From NCBI GenBank assembly GCA_015486775.1, contig WFRA01000182.1, forward strand, positions 1-13,732: a stretch of 13,732 nucleotides of DNA, written 5' to 3'. A program made the translations under genes and the position numbers. Below are positions 1 to 6,555 of this stretch, in pieces. The notes beneath the pieces were generated by a model that was not told the origin of the DNA, made no database searches, and saw only the letters and a list, made by a program, of their open reading frames with translations. Source of the DNA: Kiritimatiellales bacterium. Its GTDB lineage: Bacteria; Verrucomicrobiota; Kiritimatiellia; Kiritimatiellales; Pontiellaceae. Positions within the stretch are counted from its first letter, which is position 1; every line of letters begins with the position of its first letter.

Positions 1-344
1 ACATCGAAGAGGACGGCACCGTCAATATCTTCGCAGTCGATGCCGAGGCGATGGATGCCGCGGTTCGCGGGGTTAACGCCTGCACGGCGGAGATCGAGAT
101 CGGAACCACTTACGAAGGCAAGGTCATCACCGTGAAGGACTTTGGCGCCTTTGTGGAGTGCATGCCGGGCAAGGAAGGCCTAGTCCACATCTCCGAGATG
201 GCCAACGAGCGGATCGACAGCGTCGATTCCATCTGCAAGGCTGGCGATGCCATGCGCGTGAAGTGCATCGACATCGACAACCAGGGTCGCGTCCGCCTCA
301 GCCGCAAGGCGGTGCTCAACGACGAGGCCGCTGCCGCCGAGTAG
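1..344 (+). CDS. pnp: Polyribonucleotide nucleotidyltransferase (PNPase), C-terminal part
   Basis: PNPase degrades RNA 3' to 5' by phosphorolysis and works in mRNA turnover, often in a degradosome. Only the last 114 residues or so are in the window; the 5' end lies off the left edge and the frame begins at base 3. What is visible is the end of the KH domain ([17 protein letters not shown]) and then the complete S1 RNA-binding domain ([20 protein letters not shown], then [13 protein letters not shown] and [11 protein letters not shown]). This KH-S1 order with the phrase [10 protein letters not shown] is typical of PNPase rather than ribosomal protein S1. After the S1 domain there is only a short acidic/alanine tail (NDEAAAAE), so no long C-terminal extension. 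A terminator follows closely, so pnp probably ends its transcription unit. Confidence 0.93.
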   Translation, partial: IEEDGTVNIFAVDAEAMDAAVRGVNACTAEIEIGTTYEGKVITVKDFGAFVECMPGKEGLVHISEMANERIDSVDSICKAGDAMRVKCIDIDNQGRVRLSRKAVLNDEAAAAE

Positions 345-348
345 GGTG

Positions 349-365
349 TTTCCAAAGCTTGGAAA
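349..365. repeat. 17-bp palindrome TTTCCAR-N3-YTGGAAA, copy 1 (intergenic)
   Basis: GTTTCCAAAGCTTGGAAAC, with one extra matching base on each side (348-366), is a perfect 8-bp inverted repeat around a 3-base centre. It lies in the pnp 3' untranslated region, five bases after the stop and just ahead of the terminator. It is the only intergenic copy of the family in this window. Confidence 0.85.
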
Positions 366-370
366 CAAAG

Positions 371-404
371 AAAAGGGCGTTCCGCAGGGAGCGCCTTTTT
401 TTCA
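371..404 (+). terminator. Rho-independent terminator of pnp
   Basis: AAAAGGGCGTTCC, then loop GCAG, then GGAGCGCC followed by seven T's (396-402). The GC stem has one bulged G and one G-T pair, and the flanking A's can pair with the T tract. It lies about 25 bases after the pnp stop and ahead of rsmD, so it separates the two transcription units. Confidence 0.8.
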
Positions 405-439
405 TTCCCGCCACGAGGAATTCCGAATAGGATGCGTGC

Positions 440-1000
440 ATGAGGATTACAAGCGGGGTTTTGAAAAACCGGCGGTTCAACGTTCCGAAAGAAGAGGTGC
501 GGCCGACGATGGAGTCGGTGCGCGAGGCCGTATTCTCGGCGCTGGGCGGAAGCTGCGAAGGGCTGAAGGTACTCGACCTGTTTGCCGGATCGGGGGCGCT
601 GGGGCTGGAGGCGTGGAGCCGGGGCGCGGAATCGGTCACCTTTGTAGAGAAAAATTCCAGTGTCTGGAAGAATCTCCGGGAAAATATCCAGCGGTTGGAA
701 GCTCCGGGTCTGGGCGGAACCCGGTGCATCAAGGCGGATGCCGTCCGGTGGCTGGAGCGCTCCGGCGAGCGGTTCGACCTGGTTCTGGCCGATCCGCCCT
801 ACGACCTCCCCAACGCCCTGCAAGAGACCCTCGGCGGCATTGCCGGGCATTCGGTTTTGACAGATGGCGGACGGGTGGTGTACGAGTTGCGTTCAAAGGG
901 CGGTTTCGAGATTCCCGAGGAGTGGGAAATCCTGCGCGACAAGACATATGGAAAAACGCGCGTCCTGATGCTTCAACCCAACAGAAAGGATAGGCCATGA
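440..1000 (+). CDS. rsmD: 16S rRNA (guanine(966)-N(2))-methyltransferase RsmD
   Basis: RsmD is an S-adenosylmethionine-dependent enzyme that methylates N2 of G966 (E. coli numbering) of 16S rRNA during small-subunit assembly. The 186-residue protein is of normal family length. Visible motifs are the N-terminal [13 protein letters not shown], the [15 protein letters not shown] segment (21-35), the SAM-binding DLFAGSG (46-52) and the N2-guanine methylase signature ADPPY (117-121). The ATG at 440 is preceded by AGGA at 429-432. The stop overlaps the coaD start (ATGA at 997-1000), so the two are translationally coupled, an arrangement of rsmD and coaD common in bacteria. Two 17-bp palindromes lie inside the gene at 654-670 and 685-701. 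Confidence 0.95.
   Translation: MRITSGVLKNRRFNVPKEEVRPTMESVREAVFSALGGSCEGLKVLDLFAGSGALGLEAWSRGAESVTFVEKNSSVWKNLRENIQRLEAPGLGGTRCIKADAVRWLERSGERFDLVLADPPYDLPNALQETLGGIAGHSVLTDGGRVVYELRSKGGFEIPEEWEILRDKTYGKTRVLMLQPNRKDRP
654..670. repeat. 17-bp palindrome family, copy 2 (in rsmD)
   Basis: ATTCCAG TGT CTGGAAG: arms TTCCAG/CTGGAA around 3 bases. In rsmD it is read in the frame that gives SSVW (residues 73-76). Confidence 0.6.
685..701. repeat. 17-bp palindrome family, copy 3 (in rsmD, degenerate left arm)
   Basis: TATCCAG CGG TTGGAAG, only 14 bases after copy 2. The left arm has one change from the consensus. In rsmD it is read as IQRLE. Confidence 0.5.
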
Positions 1001-1512
1001 ACAAGGCGGCAGTGTGCGCGGGAACCTTCGACCCCATCACCATGGGGCATCTGGATGTGATTGAGCGGGCATCGCGCATTTTCCCGCGCGTGGTGATCGG
1101 CGTGGCGACCAACCCCGGAAAGAATCCCCTCTTCAGCCTCGAAGAGCGCATTGAGCTGGTGGTTCGGTCCACCGCCCATCTGGAGGGAATCGAGGTCGAC
1201 AGCTTCGACGGCCTGCTGGTCGATTTTTCCGAATCGAAGAACGTGCATGTGATCGTCCGCGGATTGCGCGCCTTTTCCGACTTCGAATACGAGTTCCAGA
1301 TGGCGCTGACCAACCGGAAACTCAAGCCCGCGATCGAAACCCTCTTCCTGATGCCGAAGCAGGACTACAGCTATGTCAGCTCCAGCAACGTCCGCGAGGT
1401 GGCCCTGCTCGGCGGCGACACCAGCAGCTTTGTTCCCCGGCCGGTGCAGAGCGCCCTCGAAGCCAAATTCGGCGGTTTCCAGGGATTGGAAATTCCCGAA
1501 GAAGCCGGTTGA
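997..1512 (+). CDS. coaD: Phosphopantetheine adenylyltransferase
   Basis: CoaD transfers AMP from ATP to 4'-phosphopantetheine, giving dephospho-CoA in the penultimate step of CoA synthesis in the cytoplasm. The 171-residue protein carries the nucleotidyltransferase motif GTFDPITMGH (9-18), the conserved K42 region (NPGKNPLFSLEER), RGLR (88-91) and the YSYVSSSNVREVA stretch (124-136) that corresponds to the ISST/SxxVRE motif. The start is the ATG that overlaps the rsmD stop, with AAAGGA at 985-990. The protein runs about 10 residues past the usual core. That tail (GGFQGLEIPEEAG) contains a copy of the 17-bp palindrome, so the motif may have shaped the C-terminus. Confidence 0.97.
   Translation: MNKAAVCAGTFDPITMGHLDVIERASRIFPRVVIGVATNPGKNPLFSLEERIELVVRSTAHLEGIEVDSFDGLLVDFSESKNVHVIVRGLRAFSDFEYEFQMALTNRKLKPAIETLFLMPKQDYSYVSSSNVREVALLGGDTSSFVPRPVQSALEAKFGGFQGLEIPEEAG
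1476..1492. repeat. 17-bp palindrome family, copy 4 (3' end of coaD)
   Basis: TTTCCAG GGA TTGGAAA, both arms close to consensus. In coaD it is read as FQGLE, near the C-terminus. Confidence 0.75.
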
Positions 1513-1559
1513 TTTCCGGAAACGGAGCGTGTAGCTTTCCCGCTCGCTCAAACCAAACC

Positions 1560-1654
<95 letters not shown>

Positions 1655-1670
1655 CTTTTCCCGCAAATCT

Positions 1671-2537
1671 TCACCTTCTCCGCATCCAGCCGGGCTTGGG
1701 CTTTTTTTCGGAGAGGAGGTGTTCGAGCTTGCGCTTGAAACCGTCCTTTGCGGCGAGGCCTTGTTTATAGATGGCTTCGGCCTTATGGAAGTCGAGCATT
1801 TCGATGTCCATGAGCGGGGGTTGGATATAGATGTCGACGGGGTGGTGCTTGAGCTTTTCCTGTGCCATGGCGTCCATCATGACCTGATAGGTGTGGCCGA
1901 TGGCTTCGATGGGCGAGGGTGGCTTGTCGGCGGGGGTGGAGCGCTCGCCCATGATGTCGACGGCGATCCGGATATCGCATCTGGGATCGAGCAGGTCGTG
2001 GGGAACATTGTTCACCAGCCCGCCATCGACGAGCACCCGGCCGTCGATGACGACGGGGGTGAAGATGTAGGGAATGGCCATGCTGGCGCGGATGGCGGGT
2101 AGCAGTTCCCCGGAGTCGAAGACGACCTGTTTGCGGTTCCAGAAGTCGGTGGCCACGGCCTTGAGCGGGATTTCCAGCTCCTGGAAGCTGGAGACCTGCA
2201 TCTGCTCGTAGAGAAAGCCGAGGAATTTCTCGCCCTTGATCAATCCCTTCGGCTTGAGGCTGAAGTGAGGGTCGATCAGGGAGAGCGCCTTGAAGGCATC
2301 CTTGCTACGGATGATCTCCTTGAACGAGGCGTTGCGCGGAGCAATCAGCTGTTCGATCATTTCGACGATCTCCGCCGCCGAGTGGCCGGATGCGTAGAGG
2401 GCGCCGAGGATGGCACCAATGCTCGTTCCGGTGATGCAGCAGGGCTTGATGCCCAGCTCGTCGAATACTTCCAGCACAGGGATGTGCGCAAATCCGCGCG
2501 CCCCGCCGCCGCCAAGAGTGAGTCCGATTTTTTTCAT
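1671..2537 (-). CDS. Patatin-like phospholipase family protein
   Basis: This is a 288-residue serine lipid acyl-hydrolase of the patatin/RssA type. Visible are the oxyanion-hole loop GGGGARG (9-15), the nucleophile elbow GTSIG (37-41, Ser39) and the catalytic Asp in DGG (171-173), which together make the Ser-Asp dyad of the family. No signal peptide is evident, so a cytoplasmic or membrane-peripheral enzyme is likely. The substrate cannot be read from the sequence. The ATG at 2537 is chosen because the protein then begins directly with the beta strand MKKIGLTLGGGG, and AAAGGA lies just upstream, inside the end of murJ. The murJ stop is one base before this start, so the pair is an operon with coupled translation. 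The basic tail KKPKPGWMRRR is unremarkable. Confidence 0.93.
   Translation of the reverse strand: MKKIGLTLGGGGARGFAHIPVLEVFDELGIKPCCITGTSIGAILGALYASGHSAAEIVEMIEQLIAPRNASFKEIIRSKDAFKALSLIDPHFSLKPKGLIKGEKFLGFLYEQMQVSSFQELEIPLKAVATDFWNRKQVVFDSGELLPAIRASMAIPYIFTPVVIDGRVLVDGGLVNNVPHDLLDPRCDIRIAVDIMGERSTPADKPPSPIEAIGHTYQVMMDAMAQEKLKHHPVDIYIQPPLMDIEMLDFHKAEAIYKQGLAAKDGFKRKLEHLLSEKKPKPGWMRRR
2171..2187. repeat. 17-bp palindrome family, copy 5 (in the patatin gene)
   Basis: TTTCCAG CTC CTGGAAG. On the coding (minus) strand it is read as FQELE followed by IP, the same peptide context as the coaD copy (FQGLE, then IP), although the proteins are unrelated. Confidence 0.7.
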
Positions 2538-2538
2538 A

Positions 2539-4113
2539 TTAGTGTCCTTTGATGGCGGATTTGATTTCGCGCAGCTCGGGGGCGCGGAAGAGGAGAGTGA
2601 GCAGCAGGTAGGTGGCTCCGCCGGTGCCGATGGCGGCGGCGAGGGTGGCGATCTGGGCGATTTTTGAGGGGAGGTGGTTTCCAAGGATTGGAAGCAGGAG
2701 CCAGGCCACGGCCCAGGCGGCCGCCGCCATGGCGACCCCGGCAAGCAGGCAGCGGAGGAAGCTGCCGGCAATTTCCAGCCATTGGAGGTTTTTGACGCGG
2801 CGGGTGAGGATGGTGCCGAGCGCGAACATGCCGGCGGCTTCGGCGAGCACGGTGGAGAAGGCCATGCCAGCGTGTTTCCAGTAGGTCGGCAACGTGAGGA
2901 TGAAGGCGATGTTCATGACGAGGTTGAGGGCAACGGTGTAGATGCCGATTTTGACGGGTGTGCGGGTGTCTTGCATGGCGTAGAAGGCGGGGACAAAAAC
3001 CTTGGCGGCGCTGAAGACGACGAGACCGGGGGCGTAGAGCCGCAGGGCGCGGGCGCTGAGCAGGGTGGAGCGGGCATCGAAACTTCCGCCCCATTCGAAG
3101 AGCGCTTGGAGGATGGCGGGCGCGAGGACAAAGAGGCCGAGCGCGGCGGGTACCATGATGAAGATGAGGTGCCGCAGGGAGTGGACGATGGTTTCGCGCA
3201 TGGATTCGGCGTCTTCCTCGACGGCGTGGGCGGAGAAGGTGGGTAGCAGAACGGTGGCCATGGCGGTGGCGATCACGCCGAGGGGAAAGTAGATCAGCCG
3301 CTCGCTGTAGAAGAGCGCGGCGGGTGCCCATCCGCCGATCCAGAGGGCGAGCAGGCGGTCGATGAGCACGTTGAACTGGGTAACGGCCATGCCGAGCGCG
3401 GCGGGGCCCATGAGCATGAGCATCTGCCGGATGCGCGGGTCGTTCCAGCGGCTGGAAAAGCGGAAGGGGCAACCAAAGCGCTTGAGGGCGGGCAGCTGGA
3501 TGGCGACCTGCGCAATGCCGGCAACCAGCACAGCCCAGGCGAGGACGTGGGCGCGGGCGCAGGGGGCGTTTCCAATGATTGGAAAACCCGCGACCATGGC
3601 GACGATCAGGATCAGGTTGAGCAGGCAGGGGGCGAAGGCCGAGGTGGCGAAATGCTTGTAGGAGTTGAGCACGGCCATGGCGAGCGCCGCCATGCAGATG
3701 AAGAGCACATAGGGGAACATGATGCGCGCGAGCGAAAAGGTGGTGGTCCATTTTTCGGAGAGGCCGGGAATGTGCAGGCCGACCGAAAAGAGCAGGATGC
3801 CGACGATGGAGATGGCGGTGAGCAGGGCGGCGGCCAGCGTGACGACCCGGGAGACCATCTTCCACGCGGCCTTGTCGCCCTCCTGCGTGCGGGTTTCGAT
3901 CAACACGGGAATGAAGGCGGCCGAGAGCGCGCCCTCGCCAAAGAGCCGGCGGAAGAGGTTGGGAATGGTGAAGGCCACGAAAAAGGCGGAGGCGATCAGC
4001 GACGTGCCGAAATAGTAGGCGATCACGACATCGCGCACCATGCCCAGGCCGCGGCTGAGCAGCGTGAAGCTGCCCACCACCCCGGCCGACCGGATTGTTT
4101 TCCCGTGTTTCAA
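2539..4113 (-). CDS. murJ: Lipid II flippase MurJ (MviN)
   Basis: MurJ moves lipid II across the inner membrane for peptidoglycan synthesis. The 524-residue, strongly hydrophobic protein fits the 14-helix MOP-superfamily family. The N-terminus LLSRGLGMVRD (18-28), then FFVAFTIPNLFRRLFGEGALS, is the MurJ signature. R21, R27 and D28 correspond to conserved cavity residues of E. coli MurJ (R18, R24, D25; alignment from memory). The start is TTG at 4111-4113, with a strong AAGGGGAG three bases upstream (4117-4124); the first in-frame ATG would be residue 25 and would cut helix 1. It is the first gene of a leftward unit with the patatin gene and diverges from lpxC over a 91-bp gap. Four 17-bp palindromes lie inside it. 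Confidence 0.96.
   Translation of the reverse strand: MKHGKTIRSAGVVGSFTLLSRGLGMVRDVVIAYYFGTSLIASAFFVAFTIPNLFRRLFGEGALSAAFIPVLIETRTQEGDKAAWKMVSRVVTLAAALLTAISIVGILLFSVGLHIPGLSEKWTTTFSLARIMFPYVLFICMAALAMAVLNSYKHFATSAFAPCLLNLILIVAMVAGFPIIGNAPCARAHVLAWAVLVAGIAQVAIQLPALKRFGCPFRFSSRWNDPRIRQMLMLMGPAALGMAVTQFNVLIDRLLALWIGGWAPAALFYSERLIYFPLGVIATAMATVLLPTFSAHAVEEDAESMRETIVHSLRHLIFIMVPAALGLFVLAPAILQALFEWGGSFDARSTLLSARALRLYAPGLVVFSAAKVFVPAFYAMQDTRTPVKIGIYTVALNLVMNIAFILTLPTYWKHAGMAFSTVLAEAAGMFALGTILTRRVKNLQWLEIAGSFLRCLLAGVAMAAAAWAVAWLLLPILGNHLPSKIAQIATLAAAIGTGGATYLLLTLLFRAPELREIKSAIKGH
2678..2694. repeat. 17-bp palindrome family, copy 6 (in murJ)
   Basis: TTTCCAA GGA TTGGAAG. On the murJ coding strand it is read as LPILGN. 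Confidence 0.75.
2772..2788. repeat. 17-bp palindrome family, copy 7 (in murJ)
   Basis: TTTCCAG CCA TTGGAGG, one mismatch in the right arm. On the coding strand it is read as LQWLE. Confidence 0.6.
3442..3458. repeat. 17-bp palindrome family, copy 8 (in murJ)
   Basis: GTTCCAG CGG CTGGAAA, first base off consensus. On the coding strand it is read as SSRWN. Confidence 0.6.
3569..3585. repeat. 17-bp palindrome family, copy 9 (in murJ)
   Basis: TTTCCAA TGA TTGGAAA, with perfect 8-base arms (TTTCCAAT/ATTGGAAA) around a central G. On the coding strand it is read as FPIIGN, the same frame as copy 6. Confidence 0.8.
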
Positions 4114-4156
4114 CTACTCCCCTTGATTTGTTTGATTCGACCTCGAGAAAAGGATA

Positions 4157-4185
4157 AACATAGGCCATTCGAGCAGGCAGTTCAA
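4157..4185 (-). promoter_or_regulatory. Candidate sigma-70 type promoter of murJ
   Basis: On the minus strand, TTGAAC (4180-4185) and TATGTT (4157-4162) are separated by exactly 17 bases, each with four of six matches to the -35 and -10 consensus. Transcription would start near 4150 and leave a leader of about 37 bases before the murJ TTG. It lies in the 91-bp gap between divergent murJ and lpxC. Called by eye. Confidence 0.4.
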
Positions 4186-4204
4186 AACAGAACGGAATCC
4201 TTTT

Positions 4205-5239
4205 ATGACCGATCCAGGCAAAATCCTCATGGGCGACGGCGAGGCGATCCAGGCGTCCTACAAGCAGATGAACAACCAGCCAGTGGACTGGGATCTCTCC
4301 GGCCGCCCCGCGCAGCCGCTGCGAAGCAAACAGACCACGCTGGCAAAATCCGAGACCATTTCCGGCCCCGGCACCTTCATGGGCAAGGCGATGCGCACCA
4401 TCACCTTCGCACCGACCCATCTGGAGGGCTGGTGGTTCGACCGCACCGACCTGCCCGGCTCCCTGCCGATCCGCGCCGCGATTTCCAATGTCTGGACAAC
4501 CGGCCAGATCGTCAGCAACATTGTCCTGCGCAGCGGCAACCCGCACAACTATGTCCGCATGGTCGAGCATCTGGTGTCGCTCCGCATGGGCCTGGGGATC
4601 GACAACCTGCTGATCAAGGTCGACTCCGGCGACCCGCCCCTCTTCGAGCAGGGCAGTCTCGACGTGGTCGAGGCGTTGGAAAAATGCGGCACAACCGAGA
4701 TCGACCGCCCGGTGAAATATGTGACGGTCAAGGAACCCGTGACGGCGGGGGGAAGCTACGGCGACTTCATCACCCTTGCGCCGCCGGACGATCCGGCGAA
4801 TCCGCGGCTGCTCGTCGACTGCGCGGTCAACTTCCCGACGGCCATCGGGCAGCAGCGCATCGTCTTTCCCGTCGAACCCGAGCTGGTGAAGATGGCATCG
4901 GTCGCTCGCACCAACACCTCGCTTGGGAAGGTGGTCTACTGCGCCACCATCGGCAAGCTCTTCGCCGATATCCGCAACCTGGGCTACAACACCAAAAATG
5001 TTTCCATCGCCGGGAAAAAGCGCTACATCAACGAGCCGCGCCTCCCGCACGAAGGCAAGGCGCTCGAAGCCGCCTGGCACCGCGCCGTGCTCGACATGCT
5101 CGCCGCCATCGCCCTGATCCCCGACGGCCTGTTTGTCGGAAAAATAAAATCATACAAGGCCGGCCACCGCCTCGATTGCGAAATGATCAAACAACTATAC
5201 CTGAACCGGGAGCTGGTTCCGCTGGAGAAGAAATCGTGA
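4205..5239 (+). CDS. lpxC: LpxC-like UDP-3-O-acyl-N-acetylglucosamine deacetylase, divergent
   Basis: LpxC is the zinc enzyme of the committed step of lipid A synthesis. Family features seen are VEHL followed by GLGIDN (120-134; E121 and H122 match E. coli E78/H79), FDRTDLPG (78-85), ART (234-236), a late His/Asp pair (H292, D297) and SYKAGH (316-321, H321 for H265). Departures: an N-terminal extension of about 45 residues; GPGTFMG (54-60) with Phe58 where the family has the GLH histidine; HxxxxD instead of the HxxxD zinc pair; no acidic residue at the D246 position (A301); about 15 extra residues after ART. So this may be a diverged paralogue or an enzyme with an altered site. The ATG at 4205 has a weak GGA upstream; a rightward promoter is only weakly suggested (TTGATT 4132, TAAACA 4155). 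The end overlaps the next gene (GTGA). Confidence 0.82.
   Translation: MTDPGKILMGDGEAIQASYKQMNNQPVDWDLSGRPAQPLRSKQTTLAKSETISGPGTFMGKAMRTITFAPTHLEGWWFDRTDLPGSLPIRAAISNVWTTGQIVSNIVLRSGNPHNYVRMVEHLVSLRMGLGIDNLLIKVDSGDPPLFEQGSLDVVEALEKCGTTEIDRPVKYVTVKEPVTAGGSYGDFITLAPPDDPANPRLLVDCAVNFPTAIGQQRIVFPVEPELVKMASVARTNTSLGKVVYCATIGKLFADIRNLGYNTKNVSIAGKKRYINEPRLPHEGKALEAAWHRAVLDMLAAIALIPDGLFVGKIKSYKAGHRLDCEMIKQLYLNRELVPLEKKS
4482..4498. repeat. 17-bp palindrome family, copy 10 (in lpxC, degenerate)
   Basis: TTTCCAA TGT CTGGACA, one mismatch in the right arm. In lpxC it is read as SNVW, the same frame as copies 2 and 8. Confidence 0.5.
5179..5233 (+). repeat. Left 55-bp copy of the lpxC 3' end (direct repeat flanking the AlbA_2 gene)
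   Basis: This is the functional end of lpxC, coding EMIKQLYLNRELVPLEKK. It aligns without gaps to 6486-6540, offset 1307 bases, with about 40 of 55 positions identical by hand count. The matches include the first 12 bases (CGAAATGATCAA) and a 12-base run near the end (GGTTCCGCTGGA). It stops three bases before the GTG start of the AlbA_2 gene. Confidence 0.75.
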
Positions 5240-6516
5240 AAACAAAAATCGACCTCAAAGAGCTTGCTTCCCGCGAAAGCGAGCAGGTTGAATGGAAGAA
5301 AAATGTCGCCAATATCGAGGATGTAATTCGAACGGTCACCGCGTTTTCGAACGACTTCCAAAATATGGGAGGTGGTTATGTGGTGTGTGGTGCCGAAGAG
5401 ACGAAAGACGAACATGGATTTCAAAAAGTCACCTATCCGGGGCTGACCTCTGGGCGGCTCAAAGAAATTGAAGGGAAGGTCATGTCCGATGCCCGGAATA
5501 AAATTGACCCCGCTGTAACCCCCATAGTTGTCGAGCTGCCCGGGGAAAATGAAGGGTACCGCGTATTGGTGTTCATTATTCCCGCCACGGGTCATGCACA
5601 TAGTTATCGCCCATCGGGGAAGGAGAGTTCAACATACTATGTTCGGCTAAGCCGAGAAACTGTGGAGGCTAAAAACGGCGTGCTAAGAGAACTGCTCGTA
5701 CGAAAACATGCCCTTGCCCCATGGGATCGTCGGCTGGCGGAGCGAGCCGGAATTGAGGACATCGACTTGCTGGCCTTCCGGGAAGTGCTTCAGCAAATAG
5801 GTGCGTGGAATCCTTCAATTGAAATCGAAGAATATTTTTCTGATGCGATGAGAATTTCCGATTTTATTCCGTCCATGGGCGGCAAGCGCTCTCTGGATCC
5901 TGCAATTCATCCTCGAAATTTTGCCCTATTGCTTTTTGGGAATGAGCCAACCCGTTTTTTTTCCGGTGCCTGGACAAAAGTATCTTTTTATCCGGGAAAG
6001 GATCGAAGCGAGCGAACCGCCGAACGCCATGATCTAACGGGAACGATCGTGGGGCAGGCACGCAAGGCGCTTGAGCTCCTCAAGACACACGCTTCGACGG
6101 CCTACGACAAGGAATCTCTTGAACCGAATATATCCAAATATCCTGAACGAGCGCTACAGGAAGCAATCATCAATGCGATTGTCCACCGCGACTACGAAGA
6201 AGAGGATCCCATCAGCATTACTGTTTTTTCCGACCGGGTCGAAATCCGCTCTCCAGGTGCATTGGTTCGTTCGGTCAACAAAGACAAGTTTTTGTTGGGA
6301 CATGCATCACCGTCCTGGCGCAATCAATCGCTGGCCTACTTTTTTAACAAGCTCCAGTTTGCGCAGGCCGAAGGCCAAGGCATCCCAACGATTATCCGAA
6401 CAATGCGTCAACTTGGATCGCCTGCACCACAATTCGAACTCGAAGAATTCGCTGTAACATGCACTTTGCCAGCACATCCCCGCCACGAAATGATCAAGTA
6501 TTTATACAGCAATTAG
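5236..6516 (+). CDS. AlbA_2 (Schlafen-type) domain plus HATPase_c_4 protein, RecG-like COG2865 family
   Basis: A 426-residue protein of the type annotated as putative DNA-binding or RecG-related. The N-terminal AlbA_2 domain (about 10-155) shows ESEQVEWK, TAFSND, GGGYVVCG (45-52) and YYVRLSRETVEA. A middle linker follows. The C-terminal HATPase_c_4 module shows YPERALQEAIINAIVHRDY (302-320), with N313 in an N-box-like helix, VEIRSPGAL and GIPTIIRTM. There is no helicase motor, and the cellular role is not known from sequence. Relatives are frequent in accessory and defence regions. Start: GTG at 5236, overlapping the lpxC TGA, with GGAG at 5224-5227; the open frame upstream of this is antisense to murJ and not coding. 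The gene is clearly more AT-rich than its neighbours and sits between two copies of the lpxC tail. Its last residues (EMIKYLYSN) are read from the right copy. Confidence 0.9.
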   Translation: MKTKIDLKELASRESEQVEWKKNVANIEDVIRTVTAFSNDFQNMGGGYVVCGAEETKDEHGFQKVTYPGLTSGRLKEIEGKVMSDARNKIDPAVTPIVVELPGENEGYRVLVFIIPATGHAHSYRPSGKESSTYYVRLSRETVEAKNGVLRELLVRKHALAPWDRRLAERAGIEDIDLLAFREVLQQIGAWNPSIEIEEYFSDAMRISDFIPSMGGKRSLDPAIHPRNFALLLFGNEPTRFFSGAWTKVSFYPGKDRSERTAERHDLTGTIVGQARKALELLKTHASTAYDKESLEPNISKYPERALQEAIINAIVHRDYEEEDPISITVFSDRVEIRSPGALVRSVNKDKFLLGHASPSWRNQSLAYFFNKLQFAQAEGQGIPTIIRTMRQLGSPAPQFELEEFAVTCTLPAHPRHEMIKYLYSN

Positions 6517-6555
6517 CAACGGGTTCCGCTGGAAAATAAAAAGGAGAAGCCATGA
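6486..6555 (+). pseudogene. Displaced relic of an lpxC 3' end (right direct-repeat copy)
   Basis: Read in frame, it gives [17 protein letters not shown], against EMIKQLYLNRELVPLEKK at the end of lpxC: 12 of 18 positions agree. An in-frame TAG (6514-6516) now ends the AlbA_2 gene. Beyond it, the frame continues through KKEKP to a TGA at 6553-6555, which overlaps the yjbQ ATG as ATGA, the usual coupled-gene junction. This suggests it is what remains of the original lpxC end that once adjoined yjbQ. The alternative, that the tail came in with the insert, is not excluded. Confidence 0.65.

Noticed and set aside
1513..1522. TTTCCGGAAA just after coaD as another palindrome copy.
   Set aside because: It lacks the A/G-N3-C/T centre of the family. 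The short arms could arise by chance.
1688..1708. Possible terminator for the tRNA-Ser transcript (AGCC, 7-base loop, GGCT, seven T's) inside the 3' end of the patatin gene.
   Set aside because: The stem is only four pairs and the T tract is also explained by lysine codons of the patatin C-terminus on the other strand. Not strong enough to call.
4132..4160. Rightward promoter for lpxC (TTGATT, 17 bases, TAAACA).
   Set aside because: The -10 element has only three of six matches, and the spacing alone is not convincing.
2534..5080. 848-residue minus-strand open frame across murJ and lpxC.
   Set aside because: Shadow frame caused by high GC content. murJ in another frame and lpxC on the other strand explain the region, and the protein has no family pattern.
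3547..5235. Long open plus-strand frame continuing upstream of the AlbA_2 gene.
   Set aside because: It is antisense to murJ and out of frame with lpxC, gives low-complexity protein rich in R, G, H and E, and only becomes family-like from the GTG at 5236.
5234..6485. The AlbA_2 insert as an insertion sequence.
   Set aside because: No transposase, no terminal inverted repeats were seen, and the flanking 55-bp duplication is far longer than usual target-site duplications.
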